A DNA stretch of 64,000 nt from Longimicrobiaceae bacterium (GTDB lineage: Bacteria > Gemmatimonadota > Gemmatimonadetes > Longimicrobiales > Longimicrobiaceae): positions 1-64,000 of the forward strand of contig DASVBS010000045.1 in assembly GCA_036375715.1 (NCBI GenBank), in the 5' to 3' direction. The stretch's first letter is position 1, and every line of letters starts with the position of its first letter. The notes below the pieces were generated by a model, which did no database searches, was not told the DNA's origin, and was given only the letters and a program-made list of their open reading frames with translations. A program made the position numbers and the translations under genes. Of this stretch, positions 8,315-19,169 are shown piece after piece.

Positions 8315-9871
8315 ATGGGCGGAGCGGGAGCGGGGTCGGAGGCCCGGGAGCGGAGGAGTCAGGTCGTCGAGGCGCGCCACGAGAAGCTGGACGAGCTCCG
8401 GCGGCGCGGGATCGAGCCGTTCGCGTACGGCTACACAGTCACGCATTCGGCGGCCGACGCCCGCGCCGCATTCGAGGCGGCCGAGGGCGCGGGCAACCTC
8501 TCGGATGCCGGCGACGGGCCGGAGGTCCGACTCGCCGGCCGGCTGACGTCGCTGCGCGGGCACGGGAAAAGCACGTTCGCGGACCTGGCCGACCGCAGCG
8601 GCCGCATCCAGCTGTACTTCCGCAAGGACGAGCTCGGCGAGACGGCGTACGAGCTGCTCGACCTCCTGGACCCGAGCGACTGGATCGGGCTCGAGGGCGT
8701 GCTGTTCCGGACCCGGATGGGCGAGGTCACGGTGCGGGTGCGGTCGTTCGAGTTGCTGTCCAAGTCGCTGCGGCCGCTGCCGTTCGGCAAGGAGGAGGTG
8801 GACCCGGAGACCGGGGAGCGCCGCGTCTACAGCGGCTTCGCCGACGTGGAACAGCGGTATCGGCAGCGGTACGCGGACCTGGCGGTGCACCCGGCCGTGC
8901 GGGAGGTGTTCCTGACGCGAACCCGGCTGGTGAGCGCGATCCGACGCTTCCTGGACGCGCGCGGGTACGTGGAGGTCGAGACGCCGGTGCTCCAGCCGCT
9001 CTACGGCGGCGCCTCGGCGCGGCCGTTCACGACCCACCACCACGCCCTCGACATGCCGCTCTACCTCCGCATCGCGGACGAGCTGTACCTCAAGCGGCTG
9101 ATCGTCGGCGGGCTGGAGCGGGTGTACGAGATCGGCAAGGACTTCCGGAACGAGGGGATCGACCGGACGCACAACCCCGAGTTCACGATGCTGGAGTTCT
9201 ACCAGGCGTTCGCGGACTACGAGGATATGATGGCGCTGGTCGAAGAGCTGCTCGGCGCGGTCGTGCGCGAAGTGACCGGCGGCTCGACGGCGCTCGAGTA
9301 CCAGGGCGTGCGCATCGACTTCGCGCCGCCGTTCCGGCGGCTCCCGTACTTCGAGGCGCTGCGCCAGTACGGCGACCTGGACGCGCGGGCCATGGATGAC
9401 GCCGCGCTGCGCGACGCCGTCCGCTCGTTCGCCGTCGAGGACGTCGACACGATGGGCCGGCCGAAGCTGATCGACGAGCTGTTCAAGGCGCTCGTGGAAC
9501 CGCACCTCGACCAGCCGGTATTCATCACCGACTATCCGCGCGAGATCTCGCCGCTCGCGAAGCCGAAGCGGGGGGATCCGGAGCTGGTCGAGCGATTCGA
9601 GCTGATCGTGGCCGGACGGGAGATCGCGAACGCGTTCAGCGAGCTGAACGATCCGATCGACCAGAGGGAGCGCTTCATGGCGCAGGTTCGGCTCCGCGAA
9701 CAGGGCGATGAAGAGGCCCAGAGCTACGACGAGGACTACATCCGCGCGCTCGAGTACGGCATGCCGCCCACGGGCGGGGTGGGGATCGGCATCGACCGGC
9801 TGGTGATGCTCCTCACCGACCAGGCGTCGATCCGCGACGTCATCCTGTTCCCGACCCTGCGGCCGGAGTGA
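8315..9871 (+). CDS. lysS: Lysine--tRNA ligase (class II)
   Basis: A 518-residue class II lysyl-tRNA synthetase that charges tRNA-Lys. It has an N-terminal OB-fold anticodon domain ([20 protein letters not shown]), then the class II core with motif 2 ([20 protein letters not shown]) and motif 3 ([15 protein letters not shown]). The start at 8315 is preceded by GAGGAGA with five-base spacing. It follows prfB, a common arrangement, and ends nine bases before the lolC/E gene. Confidence 0.96.
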   Translation: MGGAGAGSEARERRSQVVEARHEKLDELRRRGIEPFAYGYTVTHSAADARAAFEAAEGAGNLSDAGDGPEVRLAGRLTSLRGHGKSTFADLADRSGRIQLYFRKDELGETAYELLDLLDPSDWIGLEGVLFRTRMGEVTVRVRSFELLSKSLRPLPFGKEEVDPETGERRVYSGFADVEQRYRQRYADLAVHPAVREVFLTRTRLVSAIRRFLDARGYVEVETPVLQPLYGGASARPFTTHHHALDMPLYLRIADELYLKRLIVGGLERVYEIGKDFRNEGIDRTHNPEFTMLEFYQAFADYEDMMALVEELLGAVVREVTGGSTALEYQGVRIDFAPPFRRLPYFEALRQYGDLDARAMDDAALRDAVRSFAVEDVDTMGRPKLIDELFKALVEPHLDQPVFITDYPREISPLAKPKRGDPELVERFELIVAGREIANAFSELNDPIDQRERFMAQVRLREQGDEEAQSYDEDYIRALEYGMPPTGGVGIGIDRLVMLLTDQASIRDVILFPTLRPE

Positions 9872-9880
9872 GACGGCGAC

Positions 9881-11131
9881 GTGAAGAGGCTGGATTGGTT
9901 CATCGCGAGGCGGTACCTGTCCTCGCGCCGGAAGGGGCGGTTCCTCTCGCTGATCACGGTGATCGCGGTCGGCGGGATCTGCCTCGGCGTGACCGCGCTG
10001 ATCACCGTGATCGCGGTCATGACCGGGCTGCAGCGTGACCTGCAGGGCAAGATCCTCGGGAACAACCCCCACATCTTCGTGTTCGAGCCGGGCCAGTCGT
10101 TCCGGCTCGAGCACTACGAGGGGCTGCTCAGGTCCGTGCGCGAGGTGCCCGGCGTGGTCGCCGCGGCGCCGCTGGTCATGACGCAGGTCGGGCTGGTGAA
10201 GGAAAACGGCGAGTACGCCCAGGCCGGGCAACTCTGGGGGATCGACCCCGACGCCGAGGGCCCGCCGCTCACGGTGGTGCAGGAGCGGATCCGGTCGGGC
10301 GAGTACTCGCTCGGCCCGACGCAGACGGGGCTCCCCGGGATCCTGGTCGGGCGGCGGCTGGCGGACAAGATGAGCCTGATGCCGGGCGACATCGTCACGA
10401 TCATCTCGGGCGAGAACATCAAGACCGGTCCCCTCGGGGAACTCCGGCCGGCCACCGAGCAGTTCGAGGTGACGGGCCGCTTCGAGACCGGGATGTACGA
10501 CTACGACAGCCAGTTCATCTACGCACCCATCGCCGCCGTCCAGGACCTGCTCGACCTGCCGGCGAACACCGTGAGCGGCCTGGCCGTGAACGTCGTCGAT
10601 CCGTGGCGCGCCGACGCCGTCGCCGTCGCGGTCGAGGACGCCCTGGGCTTCCCCTACTTCACGCAGTCCTGGATCGAACTGAACGCCACGCTCTTCTCCG
10701 CCTTGAAGCTGGAGAAGCTGGCGCTGTTCGTCATCCTGTCGCTGATCATCCTGGTTGCCGCGTTCAACATCGTCAGCACGCTGGTCATGGTGGTGAAGGA
10801 CAAGACGAAGGAGATCGGGATCCTGAAGTCGATGGGACTGACCGACGCCCGGGTGCTGCGGGTCTTCCTGCTCCAGGGTCTGGCGATCGGGCTGGTCGGC
10901 ACGGCACTCGGCACCGTCGGCGGTCTCACGCTTGTATGGCTGCTCGATCGCTATAAATTCATCACTCTCCCGGGCGACGTCTATTTCGTCGACACGCTGC
11001 CCGTCGCACTGGACCCCGTCGACCTGCTGCTGATCGTGTGCGTCAGCATCCTGATCGCGCTGCTGGCGACGGTCCACCCGGCGCGCCAGGCATCCCGGCT
11101 CCAACCCGTGGAGGCGATCCGACATGAGTGA
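9881..11131 (+). CDS. Lipoprotein-releasing ABC transporter permease (LolC/LolE family)
   Basis: A 416-residue FtsX/MacB-type permease. The first membrane helix lies near residues 25-47 after the [13 protein letters not shown] start typical of LolC/E. A large periplasmic domain (about 48-270) follows, then three C-terminal helices with the [17 protein letters not shown] motif between the first two. It extracts lipoproteins from the inner membrane together with LolD, encoded next with an 8-base overlap. Only one permease gene is present, so the complex may be a homodimer (LolF-like). The start is GTG at 9881. Confidence 0.92.
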   Translation: MKRLDWFIARRYLSSRRKGRFLSLITVIAVGGICLGVTALITVIAVMTGLQRDLQGKILGNNPHIFVFEPGQSFRLEHYEGLLRSVREVPGVVAAAPLVMTQVGLVKENGEYAQAGQLWGIDPDAEGPPLTVVQERIRSGEYSLGPTQTGLPGILVGRRLADKMSLMPGDIVTIISGENIKTGPLGELRPATEQFEVTGRFETGMYDYDSQFIYAPIAAVQDLLDLPANTVSGLAVNVVDPWRADAVAVAVEDALGFPYFTQSWIELNATLFSALKLEKLALFVILSLIILVAAFNIVSTLVMVVKDKTKEIGILKSMGLTDARVLRVFLLQGLAIGLVGTALGTVGGLTLVWLLDRYKFITLPGDVYFVDTLPVALDPVDLLLIVCVSILIALLATVHPARQASRLQPVEAIRHE

Positions 11132-11864
11132 AGCGCGCGTGGTCCGGATCGACCCCATGGCGGACGCCGCGGCCGCGGAACCGGTCCTCGAAGGCCGGGC
11201 GCTGAGCCGGGTCTACATCGGCGGCGACCAGCGCGAACTCGTCATCCTGGACGGTGTAGAGATCCGTGTGGCCCCCGGCGAGGTGGTCGCGATCGTCGGC
11301 GCGAGCGGCGCGGGGAAGTCCACGCTGCTCCACCTGCTGGGTGGGCTGGACCGCCCGACGGCCGGCGAAGTGGTCGTGGCCGGCCAGTCGCTGGCGGGGC
11401 TGTCCGACCGCGATCTCGCGGACGTCCGGAACCGGCGCATCGGCTTCGTCTTCCAGTTCCACCACCTGCTCCAGGAGTTCACGGCGCTGGAGAACGTGAT
11501 GATGCCGATGCTGATCGCGGGCCGGCCGGAGGGCGAGGCGGAAGAGCGGGCGCGTTTGCTCCTCGATGAGATGGGGCTGGGCGCCCGGGTCAGGCACACG
11601 CCGCGCGAGTTGAGCGGCGGCGAGCAGCAGCGCGTCGCCGTGGCGCGCGCCCTGGCGAACGAGCCGACGGTCGTCATTGCGGACGAGCCGAGCGGGAACC
11701 TCGACGCGCACACGAGCGAGCGCCTGCACGACCTGTTCTTCCGGGTTCGGGAGGAGTACGGCGTGGCGCTGGTCCTGGCGACGCACAACCGCGAGCTGGC
11801 CGACCGCGCGGACCGCGTGCTCCTCCTCAAGGAAGGGCAACTCCAGAGCTTCCACACGGTGTAG
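11124..11864 (+). CDS. lolD: Lipoprotein-releasing ABC transporter ATP-binding protein LolD
   Basis: A 246-residue ABC ATPase of the LolD/MacB/FtsE class. Walker A is GASGAGKST, the Q-loop lies in FVFQFHHLLQEFTALEN (wording typical of LolD), the signature is LSGGEQQRVAVARAL and Walker B is VVIADEPSG. It energises lipoprotein release with the adjacent permease. It overlaps the permease gene by 8 bases and ends six bases before mcsA. Confidence 0.93.
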   Translation: MSEARVVRIDPMADAAAAEPVLEGRALSRVYIGGDQRELVILDGVEIRVAPGEVVAIVGASGAGKSTLLHLLGGLDRPTAGEVVVAGQSLAGLSDRDLADVRNRRIGFVFQFHHLLQEFTALENVMMPMLIAGRPEGEAEERARLLLDEMGLGARVRHTPRELSGGEQQRVAVARALANEPTVVIADEPSGNLDAHTSERLHDLFFRVREEYGVALVLATHNRELADRADRVLLLKEGQLQSFHTV

Positions 11865-11870
11865 GGAACC

Positions 11871-12368
11871 ATGCTCTGCGACCACTGCGGCGAGAACGAG
11901 GCGGTCATTCACCTCACGCAGATCGTCGACAACCAGATGAGCACGTTCCATCTGTGTGAGGCGTGCGCGGAGGAGAAGGGCCTGGAACCGGGGGTCAACG
12001 CCGGGAACTTCCCGCTGACCGACTTCCTCGCCCAGATCGGGAAGGGGATCGGCGCCGAGGGCGGCGCCGCCGTGGGCGCGTGTGCGTACTGCGGGCTCAA
12101 GTTGGAGGATTTCAAGAAGACCGGTCGGCTGGGCTGCCCGCACTGCTACGTCACGTTCGAGGTCCACCTGCGGAGCCTGCTCCGGCGGCTCCACGGCGGC
12201 ACGCAGCACGTGGGGAAGGTGTACCTGCCGCCCGACCCGACGCAGGCGCAGCGGCAGCAGCGGCTCAGCGGCCTGCGTCGCAAGCTGGACAAGGCGGTCG
12301 CGAGCGAGGACTTCGAGCGGGCTGCGGAGCTGCGCGACCAGATCCGCGCGCTGGAGGCGGCGACGTAA
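11871..12368 (+). CDS. mcsA: McsA-like zinc-finger UvrB/UvrC-motif protein
   Basis: A 165-residue protein with four CxxC pairs (C3/C6, then HLCEAC, CAYC and CPHC) and a C-terminal UVR motif ([19 protein letters not shown]). This is the McsA architecture: in Bacillus McsA activates the arginine kinase McsB and links it to ClpC. Its stop overlaps the mcsB start (TAATG), so translation is coupled. No ctsR lies upstream; the gene instead follows lolD by six bases. Confidence 0.9.
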   Translation: MLCDHCGENEAVIHLTQIVDNQMSTFHLCEACAEEKGLEPGVNAGNFPLTDFLAQIGKGIGAEGGAAVGACAYCGLKLEDFKKTGRLGCPHCYVTFEVHLRSLLRRLHGGTQHVGKVYLPPDPTQAQRQQRLSGLRRKLDKAVASEDFERAAELRDQIRALEAAT

Positions 12369-13483
12369 TGCTGGACCTGACCACGACCCCGGATTTCGGC
12401 CTCGGCTGGTTGGAGGCGAGCGGGCCGCACGCGGACGTCGTGCTGTCCACGCGGGTCCGACTGGCACGAAATCTCCAGGGGCACGCCTTCGGCCCGCGTC
12501 TCCGAGATGGCGAGCCCGATCAGGTCTACAGCCAGGTCCGAGACGCGGTGGCCCGAACGGCCTCGCTTCGGGGCGGCGTGAGCCTCGAGCTGGATGCGCT
12601 GCCGGTGCTGTCGCGTCGGGTGCTGCTGGAGCGGCACCTGATCTCGCGAGAGATCGCCGGGGAGAACGGCGCCGGCCCGCCTCGCGGCGCCGCGCTGTTC
12701 ATGGGACCCGAGGAGCGCGTCGGGATGATGGTGAACGAAGAGGACCACCTTCGCCTTCAGGCGCTGCTTTCCGGGCTCCGGCTCGAGGAGGCGTTCCGGC
12801 TCGTGGACCGGCTCGATGAGGAACTCGGTGCGCACCTGGCCTTCGCGTACCACCACGAATTCGGCTACCTGACCAGCTGCCCGACCAACGTCGGCACCGG
12901 GCTGCGCGCTTCGATCTTCGTGCATCTGCCCGGTCTGGTGCTGACGAAGGAGATCGGCCGCGTGCTCCAGGGGATCGGCCAGGTCGGGCTCACCTTCCGC
13001 GGGCTGTACGGCGAGGGTTCCGAGGTCGTCGGGAACTTCTTCCAGATCTCCAACCAGACCACGCTGGGGAAGAGCGAGGAGGACCTGATCGACCACCTCC
13101 AGAAGATCGTGCGCCAGGTCATCCAGTACGAGATGCAAGCGCGCTCCGTGCTCATGCGGGATGCGCCGGCGGTGATCGAGGACAAGATCTGGCGCGCATA
13201 CGGCTTGCTTCGCTACGCGAGGTCGCTCACCTTCGAGGAGGTCATGAACCTGCTGAGCGGCGTGAGACTGGGTGTGAGCATGAAACTACTCCCGGGACTC
13301 AGTGTATACACGCTCAATAAAATCATGATTTACGCACAGGCCGCGCACCTCCAACAGGCGGCGGGGCGATCCCTCTCCGAAGCGGAAAGCGATTTGCATC
13401 GTGCAGCGTATGTCCGCCGCATCCTCGCCGTCGAGGGCGAAGTGCCCACGAGCGACGCGGATCCGGCCGCGGAAGGGGCCTGA
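12368..13483 (+). CDS. mcsB: Protein arginine kinase McsB
   Basis: A 371-residue member of the phosphagen kinase family that phosphorylates protein arginines and so marks proteins for ClpCP. STRVRLARNL near residue 26 and the CPTNVGTGLRAS signature, with the conserved Cys, match McsB and guanidino kinases; GLYGEGSEVVGNFFQISNQ is also typical. A C-terminal segment (TFEEVMNLLSGVRLGV) matches the McsB pArg-binding domain. It overlaps mcsA by one base and lies 35 bases before clpC, keeping the mcsA-mcsB-clpC order of Firmicutes. Confidence 0.94.
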   Translation: MLDLTTTPDFGLGWLEASGPHADVVLSTRVRLARNLQGHAFGPRLRDGEPDQVYSQVRDAVARTASLRGGVSLELDALPVLSRRVLLERHLISREIAGENGAGPPRGAALFMGPEERVGMMVNEEDHLRLQALLSGLRLEEAFRLVDRLDEELGAHLAFAYHHEFGYLTSCPTNVGTGLRASIFVHLPGLVLTKEIGRVLQGIGQVGLTFRGLYGEGSEVVGNFFQISNQTTLGKSEEDLIDHLQKIVRQVIQYEMQARSVLMRDAPAVIEDKIWRAYGLLRYARSLTFEEVMNLLSGVRLGVSMKLLPGLSVYTLNKIMIYAQAAHLQQAAGRSLSEAESDLHRAAYVRRILAVEGEVPTSDADPAAEGA

Positions 13484-13518
13484 ATGGGAAACCGACGTCT
13501 CCGGCTAAGAGGGCTTCC

Positions 13519-15993
13519 ATGAATTACAACTTCACGGACCGGGTCCGAAAGGTGCTCGCGATGGCACGCGAGGAGGCGATCCGACTCCAGCACGACTACG
13601 TGGGCACGGAGCATATCCTGCTCGGGCTCATCCGGGAAGGAGAGGGCGTGGCGGCCGCTGTCCTGATGAACCTGAACGTGGATCTGGAACAGATCCACGA
13701 TCGGGTCGAGGAGTCGGTCCGGAAGGGGAAGGCGACGATCGCGCTGGGCGAGCTGCCGTACACGTCGCGCGCGAAGAAGGTGCTCGAGTACGCCATGGCC
13801 GAGGCGCGGGAGCTGAACCACTCGTACGTGGGGACGGAGCACCTGCTGCTCGGGTTGCTGCGCGAGGAGAAGGGGATCGCGGCGCAGGTCCTGAACTCGC
13901 TGGGCGTGTCGCTCGAGGAGGCGCGGGCCCAGACGCTGAAGCTGCTGGGCAGCGACGTGAACCCGACGCAGCCGTCGGGCCCGGGTGGGAGCGGCGGCCC
14001 GACGCCGAAGGGCGAGAAGAAGAGCAAGACGCCGGCGCTCGACCACTTCTGCCGCGACCTGACGGAGCTGGCGCGCGGTGGCGAGCTCGACCCGACGATC
14101 GGCCGCGCCAAGGAGATCGAGCGGGTCATGGAGGTGCTGAGTCGCCGGAAGAAGAACAACCCGGTCCTGATCGGCGAGCCGGGTGTGGGCAAGACGGCGA
14201 TCGTGGAGGGGCTGGCCCAGCTCATCGCCAAGGGCGACTGCCCGGACAGCCTGCGGGACCATCGCGTGCTGGCGCTGGACATGGCGGCGGTGATCGCGGG
14301 GACGAAGTACCGCGGCCAGTTCGAGGAGCGGCTGAAGGCGATCATGAACGAGATCGCCCAGAACAAGAACATCATCCTGTTCATCGACGAGCTGCACACG
14401 CTGGTCGGCGCGGGCGCGGCGGAGGGCGCGATCGACGCGTCCAACATGCTGAAGCCGGCGCTGGCCCGGGGCGAGCTCCAGTGCGTGGGCGCGTCGACGC
14501 TGAACGAGTACCGCAAGTACATCGAGAAGGACGGTGCGCTCGAGCGGCGCTTCCAGGCGGTGATCGTGGACCCGCCGTCGGTCGATGAGACGATCGAGAT
14601 CCTGAAGGGGCTGCGGAAGCACTACGAGGACCACCACAAGGTGGTGATCCCGGACGAGACGCTGGTTGCGGCGGCGCGGCTCTCGGAGCGTTACATTACC
14701 GACCGGTTCCTGCCGGACAAGGCGATCGACGTGATCGACGAGGCCGGCGCGCGCGCCCGCCTCGCGACGCAGGTGCCGCCGCCGGAGGTGGCGGAGCTGA
14801 AGGAGCAGCTCGAGGCGCTGGGCGCGAAGAAGGACGAGGCGATCCGCGACCAGGACTTCGAGCGCGCGGCGGAGCTCCGCGACCGGGAGCGCGAGCTCCA
14901 GGGCGAGATCCGCCGCAAGCAGGAGGAGTGGGAGCAGGAGCGGCGCAACCACCGCCCGACGATCACGGAGCAGGACGTCGCGTTCATCGTGAGCCGCTGG
15001 ACCGGGATCCCGGTGACCCGCCTCAAGGAGGCGGAGACGGAGCGGCTGGTCCACATGGAGGACGAGCTGCACAAGCGGGTCGTCGGCCAGGAGGAGGCGA
15101 TCAAGGCGATCAGCCGCGCGATCCGGCGCAGCCGGGCCGGGTTGAAGGACCCGCGCCGTCCGATCGGCAGCTTCATCTTCAGCGGCCCGACGGGTGTCGG
15201 GAAGACGGAGTTGGCGCGGGCGCTCGCGGAGTTCCTGTTCGCCGACAAGGAAGCGCTGGTCCGCGTGGACATGAGCGAGTACATGGAGAAGTTCTCCGTC
15301 TCGCGGCTGATCGGCGCGCCTCCGGGGTACGTCGGCTACGAGGACTCGGGCACGCTGACCAAGGCGATCCGGCGCAAGCCGTACTCCGTCGTGCTGCTGG
15401 ACGAGATCGAGAAGGCGCACCCCGACGTCTTCAACATCCTGCTCCAGGTGCTCGACGAGGGCCATCTGACGGACAACTACGGCCGGGTGATCGACTTCAA
15501 GAACACGGTCGTGATCATGACCTCGAACCTGGGCGCCCGGGACATCGGCAAGGGCGCGGGGCTCGGTTTCCACCCGCCTTCGACGGAGTCGCAGCTGGAG
15601 GCGATCGAGGCTAAGGTCAACGACGAGATCAACCGGGCGTTCAATCCCGAGTTCATCAACCGGCTGGACGACGTGATCGTCTTCCACCCGCTGACCCGGG
15701 AGCATATCGCCCAGATCGTTCGCAACCTGCTCGACGAGGTGCAGCGCCGCCTGGACGAGGAGCGGCTGACCCTGAAGCTGACCGACGAGGCGATCAACTT
15801 CATTATCGAGCACGGCTACAACGAGAAGTTCGGAGCACGTCCGATCCGGCGTGCCATCCAGAGGTACCTGGAGGATCCGCTCTCCGAGAAGATCTTGCTG
15901 GCGGAGTTCTCTCCGGGGGACGAGATCGAGGTCGGTGTCGCCGAAGGTGGGGAGGCACTCTCGTTCAGGGTACCGTCCTCTTCGAAGACATGA
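13519..15993 (+). CDS. clpC: ATP-dependent Clp protease ATP-binding subunit ClpC
   Basis: An 824-residue Hsp100 unfoldase. It has two Clp_N repeats (about 1-150), a Gly/Pro/Lys linker, AAA+ domain D1 with Walker A GEPGVGKT, a UVR motif inside the coiled-coil middle region ([14 protein letters not shown]), and D2 with Walker [10 protein letters not shown]. The GLGFHP loop after D2 corresponds to the LGF-type ClpP-docking loop, so it should work with ClpP. The UVR motif and the mcsAB neighbours separate it from ClpA and ClpB. Its last codons overlap bamA (ATGA). Confidence 0.96.
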   Translation: MNYNFTDRVRKVLAMAREEAIRLQHDYVGTEHILLGLIREGEGVAAAVLMNLNVDLEQIHDRVEESVRKGKATIALGELPYTSRAKKVLEYAMAEARELNHSYVGTEHLLLGLLREEKGIAAQVLNSLGVSLEEARAQTLKLLGSDVNPTQPSGPGGSGGPTPKGEKKSKTPALDHFCRDLTELARGGELDPTIGRAKEIERVMEVLSRRKKNNPVLIGEPGVGKTAIVEGLAQLIAKGDCPDSLRDHRVLALDMAAVIAGTKYRGQFEERLKAIMNEIAQNKNIILFIDELHTLVGAGAAEGAIDASNMLKPALARGELQCVGASTLNEYRKYIEKDGALERRFQAVIVDPPSVDETIEILKGLRKHYEDHHKVVIPDETLVAAARLSERYITDRFLPDKAIDVIDEAGARARLATQVPPPEVAELKEQLEALGAKKDEAIRDQDFERAAELRDRERELQGEIRRKQEEWEQERRNHRPTITEQDVAFIVSRWTGIPVTRLKEAETERLVHMEDELHKRVVGQEEAIKAISRAIRRSRAGLKDPRRPIGSFIFSGPTGVGKTELARALAEFLFADKEALVRVDMSEYMEKFSVSRLIGAPPGYVGYEDSGTLTKAIRRKPYSVVLLDEIEKAHPDVFNILLQVLDEGHLTDNYGRVIDFKNTVVIMTSNLGARDIGKGAGLGFHPPSTESQLEAIEAKVNDEINRAFNPEFINRLDDVIVFHPLTREHIAQIVRNLLDEVQRRLDEERLTLKLTDEAINFIIEHGYNEKFGARPIRRAIQRYLEDPLSEKILLAEFSPGDEIEVGVAEGGEALSFRVPSSSKT

Positions 15994-18467
15994 TTCGAGT
16001 ATCGGGCCGAAGACTCGTCGCATACCTGGCCGCGGCGATGGCGCTCTTCACGGGTGCCATCGCCGCCGCGGCTCAGGAGCCCGTTGCGCCGCCCGCCGCC
16101 CCCGCGGAGGTTGTCGTCGACAGCATCATCATACGCGGCAACGAGCGAGTGGACGCGGCGACCATCCGGGTGACCTCCTCACTGCAGTCGGGACAGCGGC
16201 TCACCGCCACCTTGCTGCAGAACGCCATTCGCCGCCTGATGGCGACCCACAACTTCTCCGACGTGCGGGTCTTCTCGCAGGGAGATCCGAATCAGGGGGC
16301 GGTTGACATCATCATCGAGGTCGAGGAGAGACCGCTCGTCGCGAGCGTGGATTTCCAAGGCCTCGAGCGGGTCAGCGGCGGCCGGATTCGCGACACCCTG
16401 GACCTGGGCAGGGAGCAGCCGCTGAATCCGAACATAGTGGTGAAGACCGAGCAGATGATCCGCGACATGCTCGCGGCGGAAGGCGTGCAGCTCCTCTCGG
16501 TCGACACCACCCTCACCCCCGTCTCCAACCGTCCCGGCGTCTTCACCCTCACCTTCAACGTGCGAGAAGGGGAGCGGCTCAGCATCGCCGACATCGAGTT
16601 CATCGGCAACGAGCGATTCTCCGACAGTCAGCTGGAGAAGGCGCTCCGTACCAAGGAGGAGGGCTTCTTCTGGTTCCGGACGGGCAAGTTCGACCGTGCC
16701 CGCTGGGAGGAGGATCTGCAGATGAACCTCCCGACCTTCTACGGGCGGCATGGGTTCATCGATTTCGCGGTCGTCTCCGATACGCTGGTGGTGGACCCGG
16801 AGAGCGGTAAAGCGCGGCTGACCGTCGAGGTTCGTGAGGGACCGCAATACCGGCTCGGCGAATTCGCGGTCCGGGGTGCTTCCCATTTCCCCTCCGAGCA
16901 GCTAGAGCGCGTCTTTACCTCGCAGCGGCGATCGGTGCTGGGCCTGCCGTTCGGCGGCACCGACACGCGTGAAGCAGGAGAGGTCTTCGACCAGGCGGCG
17001 CTCGATGCGGCGGTAAACGAGATCCGCCAGATGTACAATAACCAGGGCTACCTTTACGCCCAGGTCGTTCCCCAGGTGGAGCGAGTGGAAACGGAGGACG
17101 GCCCGCCACAGGTGAACGTCACGCTGGCGATCAACGAGGACCGGCCGTTCTACGTCAACCAGGTCAATATCGAGGGGAACACCTATACCCACGAGTCGGT
17201 GATCCGGGACCGCCTCCTGATCTTCCCCGGCGACATCTACAGCGAGGCGCGGCTGCTGGATAGCTACCGCTCCATCGCCGCACTCGGCTTCTTCGAGACC
17301 CCGCTGCCGACCCCGAGCATCACGCCTGACGAGGCCTCGGGGACGGTGAATATCACCTTCAAGGTGACGGAGAAGCAGACCGGATCGATCAACTTCGGTA
17401 CCGCCATCGGTGGCGGTGGGTACGGGCGGGCCGGAGGTCTCTCCGGCTTCCTTGGATACAGCCAGCCGAACCTCTTCGGCCAGGCCAAGCAGGCGGATAT
17501 CCGGGGCGAATACGGGTGGGGGCGCACCTCATTCACCGCCTCGTACACGGACCCGGCGGTGATGGGGTCCAGGAACTCAGCGAGCATCTCGCTCTTCCAC
17601 ACCGATGACCGCTTCCGCGGCATCAGCTTCTCGGACGGCCGGTACATGCGGACCGGTGGGAGCTTCCGCTGGGGCTTCCCCATCTTCGGCATGCGCTGGA
17701 CCCGCGCTTTCCTGGGCTACTCGCTTTCGCGCTATAGCTATGAAGCCCGCGAGGGTGAGTCCTGCGAAACGGCGAGCGGGATCGGCAACATCTTCTGTCA
17801 GCCGGCGGCCACGGCGAGCACGCTCTCGCTGGCGGTGACCCGGGACACGAAGAACCACCCGATCTTCCCGACTGCGGGAACACGGCAGAACCTCACGCTG
17901 GAGCAGACCGGAGGCCCGCTGGGCGGCGACGGCAATTTCCAGAAGCTCACCTCCGACGCGGAATGGTGGGTGCCCGTGGGCTCGATCGGCGGCGATTCGG
18001 AGACGGGGAGTGGTGGGGCGATGACGACGATCGGCCTGAAGGCACGGACCGGCGCGGTTTTCGGCAACGCCGACGCCTTCCCCTTCAGCCGATTCTTCCT
18101 CGGCGGCACGCAGTGGGGTGAGCCGCTGCGCGGCTACGAGGAATCGACGGTGACGCCGTTCGGCATCTTCGAGCGGGACGTTGGCGGGATCTCGAGTGCT
18201 CAGCGCCTCGGTGATGTGTTCCTGACGGTTTCGGGCGAGTACGCGATTCGGTTCAATGACAACCTCTCGGCTTCCATCTTTGCCGAGGGAGGGAACATCT
18301 GGAACGATCCGCGGCTCATCAACCCGACGCGTCTGTACCGAAGCATGGGAATCGGGGCCACGGTGGTAACCCCGTTCGGTCCGCTGGGAGTCGACATGGC
18401 GTATGGCTTCGACCGACCCGACCCGGGTTGGAAATTCCACTTCAAGATCAACCCGGCCGGATTCTAA
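15990..18467 (+). CDS. bamA: Outer-membrane protein assembly factor BamA
   Basis: An 825-residue Omp85 protein that inserts barrels into the outer membrane. A signal peptide ends near AAAAQ-EP (about residue 28). Successive POTRA domains run to about residue 420, starting with VVVDSIIIRGNERVDAATIR and including VNQVNIEGNTYTHESVIRDRL. The C-terminal half is a 16-strand barrel with FPRxGxxxx-like turns (HPIFPTAGTRQN) and ends in NPAGF, a terminal Phe. It overlaps clpC by four bases and is followed after 18 bases by ompH, the standard bamA-skp order. Confidence 0.95.
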   Translation: MIRVSGRRLVAYLAAAMALFTGAIAAAAQEPVAPPAAPAEVVVDSIIIRGNERVDAATIRVTSSLQSGQRLTATLLQNAIRRLMATHNFSDVRVFSQGDPNQGAVDIIIEVEERPLVASVDFQGLERVSGGRIRDTLDLGREQPLNPNIVVKTEQMIRDMLAAEGVQLLSVDTTLTPVSNRPGVFTLTFNVREGERLSIADIEFIGNERFSDSQLEKALRTKEEGFFWFRTGKFDRARWEEDLQMNLPTFYGRHGFIDFAVVSDTLVVDPESGKARLTVEVREGPQYRLGEFAVRGASHFPSEQLERVFTSQRRSVLGLPFGGTDTREAGEVFDQAALDAAVNEIRQMYNNQGYLYAQVVPQVERVETEDGPPQVNVTLAINEDRPFYVNQVNIEGNTYTHESVIRDRLLIFPGDIYSEARLLDSYRSIAALGFFETPLPTPSITPDEASGTVNITFKVTEKQTGSINFGTAIGGGGYGRAGGLSGFLGYSQPNLFGQAKQADIRGEYGWGRTSFTASYTDPAVMGSRNSASISLFHTDDRFRGISFSDGRYMRTGGSFRWGFPIFGMRWTRAFLGYSLSRYSYEAREGESCETASGIGNIFCQPAATASTLSLAVTRDTKNHPIFPTAGTRQNLTLEQTGGPLGGDGNFQKLTSDAEWWVPVGSIGGDSETGSGGAMTTIGLKARTGAVFGNADAFPFSRFFLGGTQWGEPLRGYEESTVTPFGIFERDVGGISSAQRLGDVFLTVSGEYAIRFNDNLSASIFAEGGNIWNDPRLINPTRLYRSMGIGATVVTPFGPLGVDMAYGFDRPDPGWKFHFKINPAGF

Positions 18468-18485
18468 CCCAACGGAGCGAACAGG

Positions 18486-19046
18486 ATGATGCGTTTGTTT
18501 GGTGCGGCTTCGCTGACGGTGCTTGGCCTCTCGCTGTTTGCGGCGGGGGATGCGGCGGCTCAGGCACAGAAGTTCGCATTCGTGAACACGAACCAGATCG
18601 TCGCCCAAGCACCGGAGGCCTCGCGGGCCCGGCAGAGCCTGGAAAGCGAGCTGCAGGGCTATCGCCAGGAGCTGGAGCGGCTGGAGGCGGAGCTGGATTC
18701 GCTGCAGACCAACTACGAGCGGCAGCAGTCCAGCCTCTCCGCCGACGCCCGGCAGCAGCGGCAGCAGGAGCTGCAGCAGAAGTTCGTGGCCTACCAGCAG
18801 CGCGCCGCCGAGCTCCAGCAGACCGTCCAGCGCCGCGAGCAGGAGTTGCTCGGCCCGGTCATGCAAAAGATCGCGGGCGTGATCGAAGAGGTCCGCAAGG
18901 AGGGCGGCTACACGATGATCTTCGACGCCTCCGCGGGCAGCGTGATCGTTGCCGCCGACCCCTCGCTCAACGTGACCGAACAGGTTCTGGCCAAGCTGAG
19001 GGAGGGATCGGGAACCAGCAGCTCGGGATCGGGGACGGGTAATTGA
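18486..19046 (+). CDS. skp: OmpH/Skp-family periplasmic chaperone
   Basis: A 186-residue protein with a signal peptide (cleavage near DAAAQ-AQ), the KFAFVNTNQIVAQAPEA start of OmpH/Skp proteins, and a long Gln/Glu/Arg-rich coiled coil (about 50-130). A C-terminal segment (YTMIFDASAGSVIVAADP) closes the body. Skp holds unfolded barrels on the way to BamA, encoded just upstream. A Ser/Gly-rich tail ends the protein and an intrinsic terminator follows. Confidence 0.9.
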   Translation: MMRLFGAASLTVLGLSLFAAGDAAAQAQKFAFVNTNQIVAQAPEASRARQSLESELQGYRQELERLEAELDSLQTNYERQQSSLSADARQQRQQELQQKFVAYQQRAAELQQTVQRREQELLGPVMQKIAGVIEEVRKEGGYTMIFDASAGSVIVAADPSLNVTEQVLAKLREGSGTSSSGSGTGN

Positions 19047-19079
19047 GTAAGGTCGGGAAAGGGAAGTGTGAAAGAATGG

Positions 19080-19116
19080 TCCCGCGCCTCCGGGGATGGG
19101 GGCGCGGGAGTTTTTT
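19080..19116 (+). terminator. Intrinsic terminator after ompH/skp
   Basis: TCCCGCGCC (19080-19088) pairs with GGCGCGGGA (19101-19109) and is followed by six T residues (19111-19116). It lies 33 bases after the ompH stop and separates the prfB-to-ompH block from the lpx block. Confidence 0.93.
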
Positions 19117-19169
19117 GGAAGGGATTTCGGGAAGAAGCGTAGTCTCCTTCTTCGTTCCCTACTGCCTAG

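Noticed and set aside
8141-11158. A minus-strand open frame of about 1000 codons opposite lysS and lolC/E
   Set aside because: It covers well-recognised plus-strand genes, is rich in Arg, His, Asp and Leu as expected for the antisense of G/C-third-position codons, and has no domain I recognise. The same applies to long antisense frames opposite rnr, clpC, the YfhO-like gene and bamA.
11865-13518. A ctsR repressor gene expected with mcsA-mcsB-clpC
   Set aside because: No frame encoding a CtsR-like protein and no tandem heptad CtsR operator was seen near the cluster.
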